From positions 1 to 34,870 of the forward strand of contig JARLHR010000057.1 in NCBI GenBank assembly GCA_031292145.1: a stretch of 34,870 nucleotides of DNA. Direction: 5' to 3'. The notes below the pieces were generated by a model. The model did not search any database, was not told the DNA's origin, and saw only the letters and a list, made by a program, of their open reading frames with translations. This document shows positions 1 through 8,309 of this stretch, in pieces (position 1 is the stretch's first letter; every line of letters starts with the position of its first letter). Source of the DNA: Clostridium sp. GTDB taxonomy: Bacteria > Bacillota > Clostridia > Clostridiales > Clostridiaceae. A program made the translations under genes and the position numbers.

Positions 1-18
1 AATTGAGCCAATGAACAT
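1..18 (-). CDS. 5' end of a divergent gene, cut by the window edge
   Basis: Read on the minus strand, an ATG at position 18 is preceded by AAGGAG at 28-33 with a nine-base spacer. That is a normal clostridial ribosome binding site. Only the first six residues (MFIGSI) lie inside the window, so no product can be named. The gene is divergent from the HTH/TPR regulator at 204, with about 185 bases between the two starts, so the pair may be co-regulated. Confidence 0.5.
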
Positions 19-203
19 TTATGATATCTCCTTGTTATGTTTTGTGTTGGAACCTAATTATAACAAATGATTTCATAAATGTTCTATTTTTTTATTGTTG
101 GTAATTTATTGGATGTAAAAACGCTCGTTTATAGCTTTAATATATATTTCACTATTTTTAGTCAAATATAGCTATTTTTTCTTTATTAAACGGAGGCTAT
201 TTT

Positions 204-1451
204 ATGAAATCTACATTAGATATATTTGGTGAAGAATTAGAATATGATTTTTTATCTGCTTGGATTAAATATACAAGAATGAAAAATAGTTTTAGTCAGG
301 AAGCTCTGACTCATGGCATATGTTCTGTAAGCCATTTAAGCTATTTTGAAAATGGCAAGAAACATTTAAGAAAAGAAGTAATAGAAGCTTTATTAAAGAA
401 GCTTAACATTAATGATTTAGGCAAATTTACTGCTATAGGTCGTGTAAGACAAAAGTTTAATACCATGATGAATGATATTGAAAGCTACAATTTTGATGGA
501 GCAAAAGTAATATACAATGACCTTTTAAAAATTGAACATATTATAAATCAATCTCCTTATAGTATTGAATTTAAAATATATGATCTTATGTATAAAACTT
601 TTGTAGAATTAATGGATTATGAATATTTAAAGACTGATATAGTTCTATTAGATAAAATATATAATTCTTTAAGTGATGAACTTAAATATTTATATCTTCT
701 TGTATCTGGAGATATATTATTTAGGCATCACGATAATGAACAAAGCATTGAGAGACTAAAGAAAGCTTTAAATTTTAAAGACAGATCTTGGATTAACTTT
801 TGTTTAGGTAAAGCCTTTTGCTTTAATGATAATATGGGCAAGGGAACCTATTATTTAGAAAAGGCTTTAGACAGTTATGAAAAAGGCGGTCGATACCTTA
901 ATGCCCTGTGGTGTCATAATTATCTTGGTGTTTGTTTTTCTTATTTAAAAATTTATGAAAGCGCAGAGAAACATTTTCATGCAGGATTAATGTCTGCAAA
1001 ACATTTTAATATGGATAAATTATTGTGGCATCTTTATACAAATTTATCTGATTGCTATTTGTCGAAAGGTAACTATGAAGAATGCCTTAAATGGAGTAAA
1101 TTAGCCATGGAAAGCAATTATAAAAATATTTTATGTGCATATAACTATTTATCTGCTTGTATAAAATTAAATAAATTTGATGAGTGTAATGTGATTTTTG
1201 ATAGATATCTAGGTGAACAATATAAATCTTCTATACACTATAATGGAATATATTATCTTTATTTAGTTGTATATAAATTGAATGATGAATGCTTTTATGA
1301 TGAGGTAAAAAATAAAATCCTTCCTTACTATGAAAATATAAGGAAAATTGATATTTGCAAAGATATTAAATTAAAGTTAATTGAGTATCTTGAAAGTAAG
1401 AGAAGATATAAGGAAGCCAATAAACTTTATAAAGAGCTTATGAATATATAA
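204..1451 (+). CDS. XRE-type HTH regulator with TPR-like C-terminus (RRNPP-like)
   Basis: The 415-residue protein starts at an ATG after CGGAGG. Residues about 15-70 form a helix-turn-helix of the XRE type, in which 'SFSQEAL', 'SVSHLSYFENGK' and 'KEVIEALLKKLNI' are the expected helices. The rest is alpha-helical with tetratricopeptide-like repeats, for example around residues 190-300 (GKAFCFNDNMGKGTYYLEKAL and 'YLGVCFSYLKIYESAEKHF'). This architecture and length fit the RRNPP family (Rgg/PlcR/Rap relatives), cytosolic DNA-binding proteins that usually respond to short secreted peptides. No peptide-precursor ORF is visible downstream, where the next gene is convergent. The only candidate partner is the truncated divergent gene at the left edge. 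Its targets and ligand are unknown. Confidence 0.8.
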   Translation: MKSTLDIFGEELEYDFLSAWIKYTRMKNSFSQEALTHGICSVSHLSYFENGKKHLRKEVIEALLKKLNINDLGKFTAIGRVRQKFNTMMNDIESYNFDGAKVIYNDLLKIEHIINQSPYSIEFKIYDLMYKTFVELMDYEYLKTDIVLLDKIYNSLSDELKYLYLLVSGDILFRHHDNEQSIERLKKALNFKDRSWINFCLGKAFCFNDNMGKGTYYLEKALDSYEKGGRYLNALWCHNYLGVCFSYLKIYESAEKHFHAGLMSAKHFNMDKLLWHLYTNLSDCYLSKGNYEECLKWSKLAMESNYKNILCAYNYLSACIKLNKFDECNVIFDRYLGEQYKSSIHYNGIYYLYLVVYKLNDECFYDEVKNKILPYYENIRKIDICKDIKLKLIEYLESKRRYKEANKLYKELMNI

Positions 1452-1529
1452 CGAGCTGCATACCCTATGTGTTCCAATGGAATTATAGAAAATATACCTG
1501 CTAAAGCCAGATTAATTCACTTAAATACT

Positions 1530-2267
1530 TCATTTAAAATTTCTCTTTATTACTTCAATCATATTTGTCTTATTTTCTTTAAGTTGAACTAATCTATTTA
1601 CATTAGCTCCGGATGGATGAGGAAATCCTTTTAGAATCTGATTTTCATTTATAATATTATTTTTAGATAGCATTTGTAAAATTTCTTCTACAGATGTTCC
1701 TAGAGGTATTATAAGAATACTTTCTAAACTATTCAAATTTTTCAATTCATCTACGAAATTCTCATAAACATATTTCATTAAAAATTCATTTTTAATAAGC
1801 TTTGGTGCATGACCTGAATAATTTTTCCCCTTTACAAAAACAGCATATGGTATTAATGAAACAGTGTGCAGCAAATAATCTTTTTCTCCAAATAATTGGC
1901 TACAGCTATTTATTTCTAAATATTTATTAAGTTCTATATAATCCAGCATATCAATTAAATTCTTTCTAAGACTTCCGCTAAAACGAGCTGCTTTCTTACA
2001 TTTATATTGAATTTCTTCAATATCATCAGAATCCTCTAATCCTCTTCGTGCAGCAGAAATAGCAGTACTCATTTGTTGAAACCCAGGAGTTATTCCAACA
2101 ATAAATACCTTTGCTTTTGAATTTATATATTCATTATGGGGTGCATAATATATTTCTATATCTTTATCTATAAAAAAATCATTTATTAAAATTTCTTCTT
2201 TATTATATTTATCTTTTATTGGTAGCTTTTTTATCTCATCTTTATAATCATATAATTTCTTTTTCAT
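1530..2267 (-). CDS. Uracil-DNA-glycosylase-fold family protein
   Basis: I place the start at the ATG at 2267 (245 residues), which has AGGTG six bases upstream. A GTG nine bases further up would overlap that Shine-Dalgarno. The protein carries the two landmarks of the uracil-DNA glycosylase superfamily: an N-terminal 'VGITPGFQQ' loop at about residues 57-65 (motif 1, G-x-x-P-G) and a C-terminal 'GFPHPSGAN' (motif 2, H-P-S) following the strand 'ILIIPLGTSV'. Family members remove uracil or other damaged bases from DNA, but divergent members exist whose substrate is not known, and motif 1 lacks the classical DPYH. A DNA-repair role is therefore inferred. It lies alone, convergent with the regulator upstream. 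Confidence 0.7.
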   Translation of the reverse strand: MKKKLYDYKDEIKKLPIKDKYNKEEILINDFFIDKDIEIYYAPHNEYINSKAKVFIVGITPGFQQMSTAISAARRGLEDSDDIEEIQYKCKKAARFSGSLRKNLIDMLDYIELNKYLEINSCSQLFGEKDYLLHTVSLIPYAVFVKGKNYSGHAPKLIKNEFLMKYVYENFVDELKNLNSLESILIIPLGTSVEEILQMLSKNNIINENQILKGFPHPSGANVNRLVQLKENKTNMIEVIKRNFK

Positions 2268-2470
2268 TTTTAACACCTAACTATCATTTTTGATATATTT
2301 ATTATTTTCTTATTTTAAATATATTATGATTATTATTGTAAAAAACCAGGCTTATTAACTAGATAAATATTATTCAAATTTAATTTCGCTTCAGACACTT
2401 TTCTATAAAGTAGCGCAGTAATGCTACTCACCACAAAATTAACAAAAACACCTATTAAACATTTGAAATG

Positions 2471-2499
2471 TAAAAAGAGACAACAATATTGCTGTCTCT
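2471..2499 (-). terminator. Rho-independent terminator of the 2519-2893 gene
   Basis: On the minus strand AGAGACA pairs with TGTCTCT, and the interior CAATATTG extends the pairing. A run of T follows (A at 2472-2476 on the plus strand). It lies 20 bases past the stop of the small Tyr/Pro-rich gene. Confidence 0.75.
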
Positions 2500-2518
2500 A
2501 TATATATTAGGTATCCAA

Positions 2519-2893
2519 TTAGTAAAAAGGATAATAAGGATATGGTGGAGCAATGTAAGGGTAAGGTAATAATGATACTGCTGCTATAGAAGTAAGTGGA
2601 AAAGCTTGACGTCTAAAACGCCTAAATCTCATTGGAAAACGATGAGGGCGAGAGTGAACAAAACCTGGATGATATTGCCTTTGTTGCTCATATTCTTCAT
2701 TATCATCATCGCCGCTATCAATTACATCTTCACCAACCAATACAATTATCCTATCTGGATCTACATTTTCAATAATTCCATCAATTGTACTTCCATCTTT
2801 CATTGTTAAATTAGTATGATAGTAAATGCATCTTCTACATTTATCATGCAAGTTCTGTAAGTCTCTGTAAGAATCTTCTCTTTCTAAATCCAC
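2519..2893 (-). CDS. Small Sm-like protein with Arg-rich and Tyr/Pro/Phe-rich tail
   Basis: This 124-residue protein has three visible parts. Residues about 1-55 include 'CRRCIYYHTNLTMKDGS' and a segment (DGIIENVDPDRIIVLVGEDV) that looks like a small beta-barrel of the Sm/LSM type. Residues about 58-75 are very acidic (DSGDDDNEEYEQQ). The C-terminus is Arg-rich and then Tyr/Pro/Phe-rich ('YPYIAPPYPYYPFY'). Such tails are common in spore coat and other surface-associated small proteins of Bacilli and Clostridia. The function is not known to me; spore association is an inference from composition only. The start has a good GGAG-type site (AAAGGAGATGTTAAAAAGTG). The gene is monocistronic with its own terminator at 2471. 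Confidence 0.7.
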   Translation of the reverse strand: MDLEREDSYRDLQNLHDKCRRCIYYHTNLTMKDGSTIDGIIENVDPDRIIVLVGEDVIDSGDDDNEEYEQQRQYHPGFVHSRPHRFPMRFRRFRRQAFPLTSIAAVSLLPYPYIAPPYPYYPFY

Positions 2894-3035
2894 TTTTTAA
2901 CATCTCCTTTCGAATACCATCATATTCATATTTATAGAGAATAGTGCTAATAAATGAACAAACTTTCATACTAGACTCAACAAAAATTCATTACTATTAA
3001 ATTTTATCTACGATTGATTTGAAATTAATATTATA

Positions 3036-3956
3036 TTATTTTTTATATTCAATAAACTTATTGACCATTTCAGAGGTTGGCATAGCCTTCTGTGCACCTA
3101 GCGCTGTAGTTGAAATTGCTCCTACAGCATTACCAAATTCCACGCAATCTTTCAATGGATTTCCCTGAGCCAATGCAAATGCAAAACCAGCATTAAAAGA
3201 ATCTCCTGCTGCAGTAGTATCCACTGCTGAAATCTTAAACCCCGGTATATTTACATACTCATCATCTTTAATAATAGATGCACCCTTACTTCCCAATTTG
3301 GCAATCACCGCTTTTACCCCCTTATTAATTAGAACCTTGGCAGTTTTCTTCAAATCTTCCTCATCTTTTATATTTTGCCCAGTTAATGTTTCTATTTCCG
3401 TTTCATTTGGAGTTATAAAATCTAGGTATTTATAAATTTCATCTGGTAATTTTGATGCTGGTGCAGGATCGAGTATGATTATTTTCCCTTGCTCTTTTAA
3501 TTTTTTCATAGTATCGATAACTGTAACTAATGGAATTTCCAATTGAAATAAGAATATATCTGCTTTTTCAATTATATCCCATTTACTTTCAATATATTTT
3601 ATATCAACCTGTGCATTGGCACCTGGAACTACTACTATGTTGTTTTCACCTTTATCATTTACTTGTATTACTGCTACTCCAGATGATATCCCTTTTTCGA
3701 CATGTATACCCTCTTGATTTACACTATTATTTTCTAGAACTTCTAGATATTTTTCTCCATATATGTCGTCCCCAACTTTGCCGACCATAAGTACCTCTGC
3801 ACCTAATCTACCTAAGGCTACCGCTTGATTTGCTCCTTTTCCACCTGGAAACGTTTTAAATCTATCTCCGAAAATAGTTTCACCTGTCTTTGGAAATTCT
3901 CTCATTGTTATCACTAAATCCATATTTAGACTTCCAATAACACATAATTTTTTCAT
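3036..3956 (-). CDS. rbsK: Ribokinase
   Basis: PfkB-family sugar kinase, 306 residues, predicted to convert D-ribose and ATP to ribose 5-phosphate in the cytoplasm. I start it at the ATG at 3956, eight bases after AGGTGG. An in-frame GTG four codons earlier lies inside that Shine-Dalgarno. The N-terminal 'GSLNMDLV' and 'PGGKGANQAVA' (about residues 37-47) are PfkB signature 1. 'DTTAAGDSFNAGFA' (about 247-260) is signature 2, and its Asp at about 252 is the catalytic base. Length matches bacterial RbsK. No ribose transporter, rbsD or regulator is adjacent, so the ribose probably comes from elsewhere, for example nucleoside salvage. Another PfkB sugar substrate is possible but the motifs favour ribose. 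Confidence 0.92.
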   Translation of the reverse strand: MKKLCVIGSLNMDLVITMREFPKTGETIFGDRFKTFPGGKGANQAVALGRLGAEVLMVGKVGDDIYGEKYLEVLENNSVNQEGIHVEKGISSGVAVIQVNDKGENNIVVVPGANAQVDIKYIESKWDIIEKADIFLFQLEIPLVTVIDTMKKLKEQGKIIILDPAPASKLPDEIYKYLDFITPNETEIETLTGQNIKDEEDLKKTAKVLINKGVKAVIAKLGSKGASIIKDDEYVNIPGFKISAVDTTAAGDSFNAGFAFALAQGNPLKDCVEFGNAVGAISTTALGAQKAMPTSEMVNKFIEYKK

Positions 3957-4073
3957 ATCTAACGCCACCTTTTTTTATCTCACACTAAATTGATAATAAT
4001 ACGTATTCCTCATATCTAATGATATTATAGCATAATTCTTAATTCACATGTTCTGAACATCCTACTATTAAAT

Positions 4074-4988
4074 TCAAAGTGTTACATAATCTAACCAGTT
4101 CATTATATCTTCATATACTAGATTCTTATTAATTTCATTAAGTATCTCATGTCTAAATCCTGGATATATTTTCATTTGTAAACTCCTTATTCCAATATCT
4201 TTATACATTTTATTTAGTTTTTTCACTAATTTCCCATACTCTCCCACAGGATCTTCTTGACCTGAAATAATATATATTGGTAGTTCTTTTGAGATAGTTG
4301 CCAGCCTCTTCTTCTTGTAAATCATTATTAATCCTTTCATAAGATAATAGAAGAAACCAGTAGTGAAAACTGTTCCACAAAAAGGATCTTCTTGATATTT
4401 TTTAACTTCTTCTAGGTTTGTACTTAACCAAGCAAATTTATGTCTATCAGCTACAAATCTTTTATTATAACTTCCAAAACTTAATGCATTTAATAGCTTA
4501 CTTTGTTTTTTTTCTCCCAAAATCAATCTCTCAAATGAAGAAATTAATCTACCACCATAAACTTGAAAACCAATCTGCGCAGCTGATCCTGACAGTATTA
4601 CACCCTTCAATTCATTTCCATAACGAATGATATATTCCTGTGCTAGAAACGAGCCAAAGCTATGCCCCAATAAAAGCATAGGAATCTCTGGATGTTCCTG
4701 TTTCATTTTTTCAAAAATTAAATGTTTGTCCTGAATAATAACATTAAATCCATCCTTGCCTATATAACCTAACTCACTTAAAGTGCCGACAGTTCTACCA
4801 TGTCCACGATGATCAGATGCATATACAATGTAACCATTACCATTAAGATATTCTGCAAACTCGTTATATCTTCCTGAATGTTCAGCCATGCCATGAAAAA
4901 TCTGTAGCATAGCCTTAGGTTTTTCAACCTTATCCCAACAATAAGTATATAGTTCCATTCCATCCTTAGTCTTAATTTTTTGTATCAT
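4074..4988 (-). CDS. Alpha/beta hydrolase, monoacylglycerol lipase / lysophospholipase type
   Basis: The 304-residue protein is a serine hydrolase of the PldB/monoglyceride lipase branch. Residues 31-41 'FHGMAEHSGRY' match the oxyanion-hole HG motif and the characteristic AEHSxRY of this subfamily. 'LLLGHSFGS' contains the nucleophile Ser at 110. 'SGQEDPVG' near 245 supplies the Asp and 'GFRHEIL' near 285 the His. It has no signal peptide and probably hydrolyses lysophospholipids or monoacylglycerols in the cytosol or at the membrane; the substrate is inferred. The start has AGGGAG just upstream. Just upstream of it on the same strand lies a HAD phosphatase remnant. Confidence 0.85.
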   Translation of the reverse strand: MIQKIKTKDGMELYTYCWDKVEKPKAMLQIFHGMAEHSGRYNEFAEYLNGNGYIVYASDHRGHGRTVGTLSELGYIGKDGFNVIIQDKHLIFEKMKQEHPEIPMLLLGHSFGSFLAQEYIIRYGNELKGVILSGSAAQIGFQVYGGRLISSFERLILGEKKQSKLLNALSFGSYNKRFVADRHKFAWLSTNLEEVKKYQEDPFCGTVFTTGFFYYLMKGLIMIYKKKRLATISKELPIYIISGQEDPVGEYGKLVKKLNKMYKDIGIRSLQMKIYPGFRHEILNEINKNLVYEDIMNWLDYVTL

Positions 4989-5024
4989 AGCTCCCTTGCT
5001 TCCTTTCCTTATAAATCAATTAGT

Positions 5025-5261
5025 CTATATTTCCAATGTTAGTATATCTTCAATGCTTTCAATTCCAAAATCATATTCGTGAACATTACCAAAACCGTAC
5101 CTTGCATATACAAATGGAACTTTAGCAATTTTGGCTCCTTCTAAATCTCCACTAGTATCTCCTACATAAATTGAACTTTTCAAATTATTTCTTTCCATAA
5201 CACGTTTAATTGTAATTATATCATCTATTTTAATTTGAATTTTTAATAAAAGAAAGAATAT
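5025..5261 (-). pseudogene. 3' remnant of a HAD-family (phosphoglycolate-phosphatase-like) gene
   Basis: An open stretch of 78 codons on the minus strand ends at a TAG at 5025. It contains 'SSIYVGDTSGDLEGAKIAK' followed by 'VPFVYARYGFG'. These are HAD motif III/IV (GDxxxDxxxA) and the usual glycine-rich C-terminal strand of Gph-like phosphatases. No start codon or ribosome site lies upstream. The N-terminal DxD nucleophile motif and the cap domain are absent, and a TAA precedes position 5261. The gene has therefore lost its 5' two-thirds. sspH begins 60 bases beyond on the other strand, so the deletion junction lies next to the sspH promoter. Confidence 0.75.
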
Positions 5262-5321
5262 TTAGCTATTTAATTGTGAAAGCTATAAATGACAATAAGA
5301 TGAGAAAAGGAGATTACTAAT

Positions 5322-5501
5322 ATGGATAAACAACGTGCAAGAGAAATTGCATCTTCCCCAATTATGGCCAATGTAACCTATAACGGTACACCAATCTACA
5401 TTGAAAGTGTAAATGAAAATGCTGAGACTGTTAATATACACTTTTTAAATAAACCTAAAAATTCAAGAGAAGTATATCTATCAAACTTGCAAGAACATTA
5501 A
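5322..5501 (+). CDS. sspH: Small acid-soluble spore protein, H-type
   Basis: A 59-residue ORF with AAAAGGAG nine bases before the ATG. It begins 'MDKQRAREIASSP' and contains 'VTYNGTPIYIESV' and 'REVYLSNLQEH', which is the SspH family pattern over its whole usual length. H-type SASPs are minor proteins made in the developing forespore and kept in the spore core. A forespore sigma-G promoter is expected; TGAATT at 5236 followed after 17 bases by TATTTA at 5259 is only a weak match. The gene is monocistronic. A weak hairpin at 5532-5556 may end the transcript before the repeat element at 5568. Confidence 0.88.
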   Translation: MDKQRAREIASSPIMANVTYNGTPIYIESVNENAETVNIHFLNKPKNSREVYLSNLQEH

Positions 5502-5567
5502 AAAATAAAGCAACAATCTTTATATAAAATGGTTCTGCCTATAAAAAATTAGGAACTATAAAACTTT

Positions 5568-5807
5568 AGGCACTAGAAAGAAAATAACAAGTAGAAGATG
5601 CGATGAGATGTTCTTATATGCAGAAAAGTTTCGTATTGCAGCATAGCTGCTCTTTTCATAGGTGCATAGCTGCTCTTTTTTAATGTGTATATTTTGTGTC
5701 AGGCAAGGAACTAAGGCTTGCTCATAGCGGGCTATTAGTGAGACTTAGCGACGAAGTATGACACAAAATAGACTAGCATACTGACTAATTATTTTTTAAT
5801 AGTGCCT
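5568..5807 (+). mobile_element. MITE-like element, copy 1 (about 240 bp)
   Basis: The ends are inverted repeats. The left begins AGGCACTAGAAAGAAAATAA and the right, read on the minus strand, begins AGGCACTATTAAAAAATAAT. Inside, module A (about 5595-5680) holds TTCTTATATGCAGAAAAG and then two GCATAGCTGC hairpins each followed by TCTTTT. Module B (about 5690-5770) is a long stem-loop closed by ATTTTGTGTCA / TGACACAAAAT with a conserved CTCATAGCGGGC loop region. There is no ORF, so mobility would depend on a transposase elsewhere. Copies 2 (11006) and 3 (13981) share the ends and modules. I see no clear target-site duplication. Confidence 0.75.
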
Positions 5808-6313
5808 TATATTCATATATATATGATTTTAATTGAAGCTGAATTAACCTTCTTATAAATAGATAGAACATGTTAATATTAATTTATTTGATAATTTTTA
5901 AAATCAAATAGAATGGCTAGGATAAAAATTTTTAATCCTAACCTTAAATATTTTATTATATAATACCAAAATATGCAGCCAAGAAATGGCTGCAAAAAAT
6001 ATAAAGTAGATTATGAGGATATCAGCATTTAAGGGATAAGCCGATATCTTTTACAACAACATTATAACATAATGCGACAATATCTTCTACACGTACCTAT
6101 AGTTTTTATTTATTTTTTAATTCATTAATAATAATTTCAATCTCTATAATTAAATATAAAAATCTATATTCCATTAATTATAGTCTAATTATATATACTT
6201 ATTTGTTCAATTCTTACATTTAAACTAAGATGTACGTTTTTTCAGCCTAAAGCTTAAAAACAAATTCTTTTTTAATTACATTTCCCCTTAGCTTTAATTA
6301 TATTAATGCTATA
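5808..6313. other. Intergenic region of about 500 bases, one hairpin
   Basis: I find no ORF with a ribosome site here. A hairpin at 5975-5993 (GCAGCCA / TGGCTGC, loop AGAAA) is followed on the minus strand by ATATTTTGG and could be a weak terminator. A GATATC pair at about 6020-6050 encloses a short AT-rich loop. The remainder is featureless AT-rich sequence. Confidence 0.5.
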
Positions 6314-6850
6314 CTATTTTACTTTTACTGGTCGCTTAAACAACAATACTACATCCTGCGGCCGAACATTAGGTTGAATTCCAGTAACATATTTTTGATC
6401 TCCAAAGTTAGGAAATGCCGTTTCCAGTTCCAGGTATGAGCTTACAAGTTCCCACCCATCTGCCCCTAATTCATTTAATTGTTCTTCAGATTGTTCAATT
6501 ATACTAAAATCACCTGCACCAGTTCCCATCCTATTACTTTTTGTTGATGGTGTTACTGTAACAGTTTTGTATTCCCACTTCTGTTCTTTTGTTACACCTA
6601 GAGAAGATCTTATTGATATAATTCCGTATAAAACCGTTAATATTAACAAAGCTAATAAAACACTTATTAATAAATTATATTTTTCTATTTTAATTTTAGG
6701 TTTATTATTTTGCTTATCTCCAAATCTTTCTATATTTATTTTAAGTTTCTTATTAGGTTTGCTTTCCGATACAATCGTATTTTCTTCCAATATAATTGTC
6801 TTTTCTAGTATTTCCTCCTTTTCTTTTTCACTTAAATAATTATTTTCCAT
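6314..6850 (-). CDS. Single-pass membrane protein with DUF4177-like domain
   Basis: I use the second ATG, at 6850 (178 residues), because GGGGGA lies just upstream of it, whereas the ATG at 6865 has no ribosome site. The first 60 residues are charged and hydrophilic. A single transmembrane helix follows at about 61-83 ('LLISVLLALLILTVLYGII'). The C-terminal domain has 'KWEYKTVTVT', 'EEQLNELGADGWELVS' and 'VVLLFKRP'. This W-E-Y-K / L-N-x-L-G-x-x-G-W-E-L-V / F-K-R pattern is that of DUF4177 proteins, whose role is unknown. Topology suggests an N-terminus inside and the domain outside. No neighbour gives a functional clue. Confidence 0.75.
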   Translation of the reverse strand: MENNYLSEKEKEEILEKTIILEENTIVSESKPNKKLKINIERFGDKQNNKPKIKIEKYNLLISVLLALLILTVLYGIISIRSSLGVTKEQKWEYKTVTVTPSTKSNRMGTGAGDFSIIEQSEEQLNELGADGWELVSSYLELETAFPNFGDQKYVTGIQPNVRPQDVVLLFKRPVKVK

Positions 6851-7056
6851 TAAAATTTCCCCCATATTTATTTATTTGTATATAATTGAACGGAATAAGT
6901 ATATATATTAACCATATATATATTACCATATTTTGGAACAAAACTCCATTTCTATTCCTTTAATACTTTCATTCTGTATTAATTTATATCTAAATCTATA
7001 ATATTATTGTATAAAAAACAACATCGAAATCGATTACAATATAATCCAATTAACTA

Positions 7057-7088
7057 TAAAATAAAACTTGAGATTTAATCTCAAGTTT
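7057..7088 (-). terminator. Terminator of the LDH-family gene
   Basis: A perfect 10-bp stem, AAACTTGAGA / TCTCAAGTTT at 7064-7088 with a 5-base loop, is followed on the minus strand by TTATTTTAT. It lies 33 bases after the stop codon at 7121. Confidence 0.85.
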
Positions 7089-7120
7089 ACTAGTTGATAT
7101 TTTTCTATTGATGAGACGTC

Positions 7121-8071
7121 TTATAATTTAAGCTTTCTATTATATTCCTTGATAATTCTAATAGACTTTTTTAATTCTACCATTTCATCATCTGATAAAT
7201 GATATTCAACAAGTTCTTTAACGCCTTCACTATTTAAAACTGCAGGTACTCCCACATATATACCATCTTCGCCATATTCACCATTAAGCATAGCAGAGAC
7301 AGGAATTACTTTATTTTCATCATGTAATACTGCTTTAATAATTTGAACAGTAGTTGCAGCAATTCCAAATGTAGTAGCGCCTTTTGCATTTACAATACGG
7401 TAAGCTATCATCTTTATATCTTCTGTTACAGAATCGGTATCAAATCCTTCTAGTCGCAATTTATTGTCATTAATAATATCTAAGAACTTCTTACCACCTA
7501 CTGTAATTTGACTCCATGGAATTATTTGTGAATCTCCATGTTCCCCCATGCATAAAGCATGAACACTTTGGGGATCAACACTCATAACATCTGCCAAATG
7601 ATATTTTAAACGTGCTGAATCTAATGCTGTACCTGTACCAATAACTTTGTTAGCTGGCAATCCTGAAAGCTTATGTACATAATACGACATAACATCTACA
7701 GGGTTAGTTATTACAACGATGATTCCAGAAAAACCACTTGCCATTATAGATGGTACAATACTATCCATTATACCTGCTGCTTTTTCAATCATATCTAATC
7801 TTGTTTGTCCTGTTATATATGGTAATGCTGCAGCAATTACAACTAAATCAGCATCTGCGCAATCTGCATATTGGCCATCTTTTACTCTCATCTTTCTTCC
7901 GCTATATCCAAGAGAATGCTGCAAGTCTGTTGCTTCAGCCCATGACTTTTCCTTATTGATATCAATTAGTATTAAATCATCACAAACATGATTCATTACT
8001 ATATCAAATGCTACTGCAGCTCCAACTGCTCCTGTTCCAACTACTACTACTTTGCTTCTACCAATTGCCAT
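7121..8071 (-). CDS. ldh: L-lactate dehydrogenase family 2-hydroxyacid dehydrogenase
   Basis: The ATG at 8071 is the start (316 residues), preceded by AAAGGA. The LDH/MDH fold is clear: 'GTGAVG' at 12-17 binds NAD(H), 'ITNPVD' at 121-126 follows, Asp151-Arg154 is 'TALDSARLKY', and the catalytic His178 is in 'MGEHGDS'. The reaction is expected to be NADH-dependent reduction of a 2-oxoacid such as pyruvate. The oddity is the substrate loop. Before the conserved Arg91 ('GQTRLD'), the residue that is Gln in lactate and Arg in malate dehydrogenases (six residues upstream) is Tyr85 in 'ALPYITGQTR'. The true substrate may therefore be another 2-oxoacid. The gene is monocistronic with its own terminator, and the gene symbol is only by family. 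Confidence 0.88.
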   Translation of the reverse strand: MAIGRSKVVVVGTGAVGAAVAFDIVMNHVCDDLILIDINKEKSWAEATDLQHSLGYSGRKMRVKDGQYADCADADLVVIAAALPYITGQTRLDMIEKAAGIMDSIVPSIMASGFSGIIVVITNPVDVMSYYVHKLSGLPANKVIGTGTALDSARLKYHLADVMSVDPQSVHALCMGEHGDSQIIPWSQITVGGKKFLDIINDNKLRLEGFDTDSVTEDIKMIAYRIVNAKGATTFGIAATTVQIIKAVLHDENKVIPVSAMLNGEYGEDGIYVGVPAVLNSEGVKELVEYHLSDDEMVELKKSIRIIKEYNRKLKL

Positions 8072-8309
8072 ATGTATATCATCCTTTACTAATTCAATAA
8101 CATATATTATATCAAATAACAAAGAAATTATCATCTTATTTAATTAATACATGGATATAGCATAATAATTTCCTGTTTTAAAAGCAATCTACAATAATTT
8201 AGATAATTAAAACATATTTTTAGACATTGTAATTTAAAGCCATATTTGTACATTTTCAATTTAAAAAATAAAATCATAATATAAGCGAAATTATAAGACC
8301 AGATATTTA

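Noticed and set aside
2606-2809. Plus-strand frame with hydrophobic stretch, antisense to the Sm-like protein
   Set aside because: Mirror of the acidic and Tyr-rich minus-strand gene, with no ribosome site.
3036-3956. Ribose uptake operon
   Set aside because: No rbsA/B/C/D or LacI-type regulator is next to ribokinase; neighbours are an unrelated hydrolase and a small protein gene.
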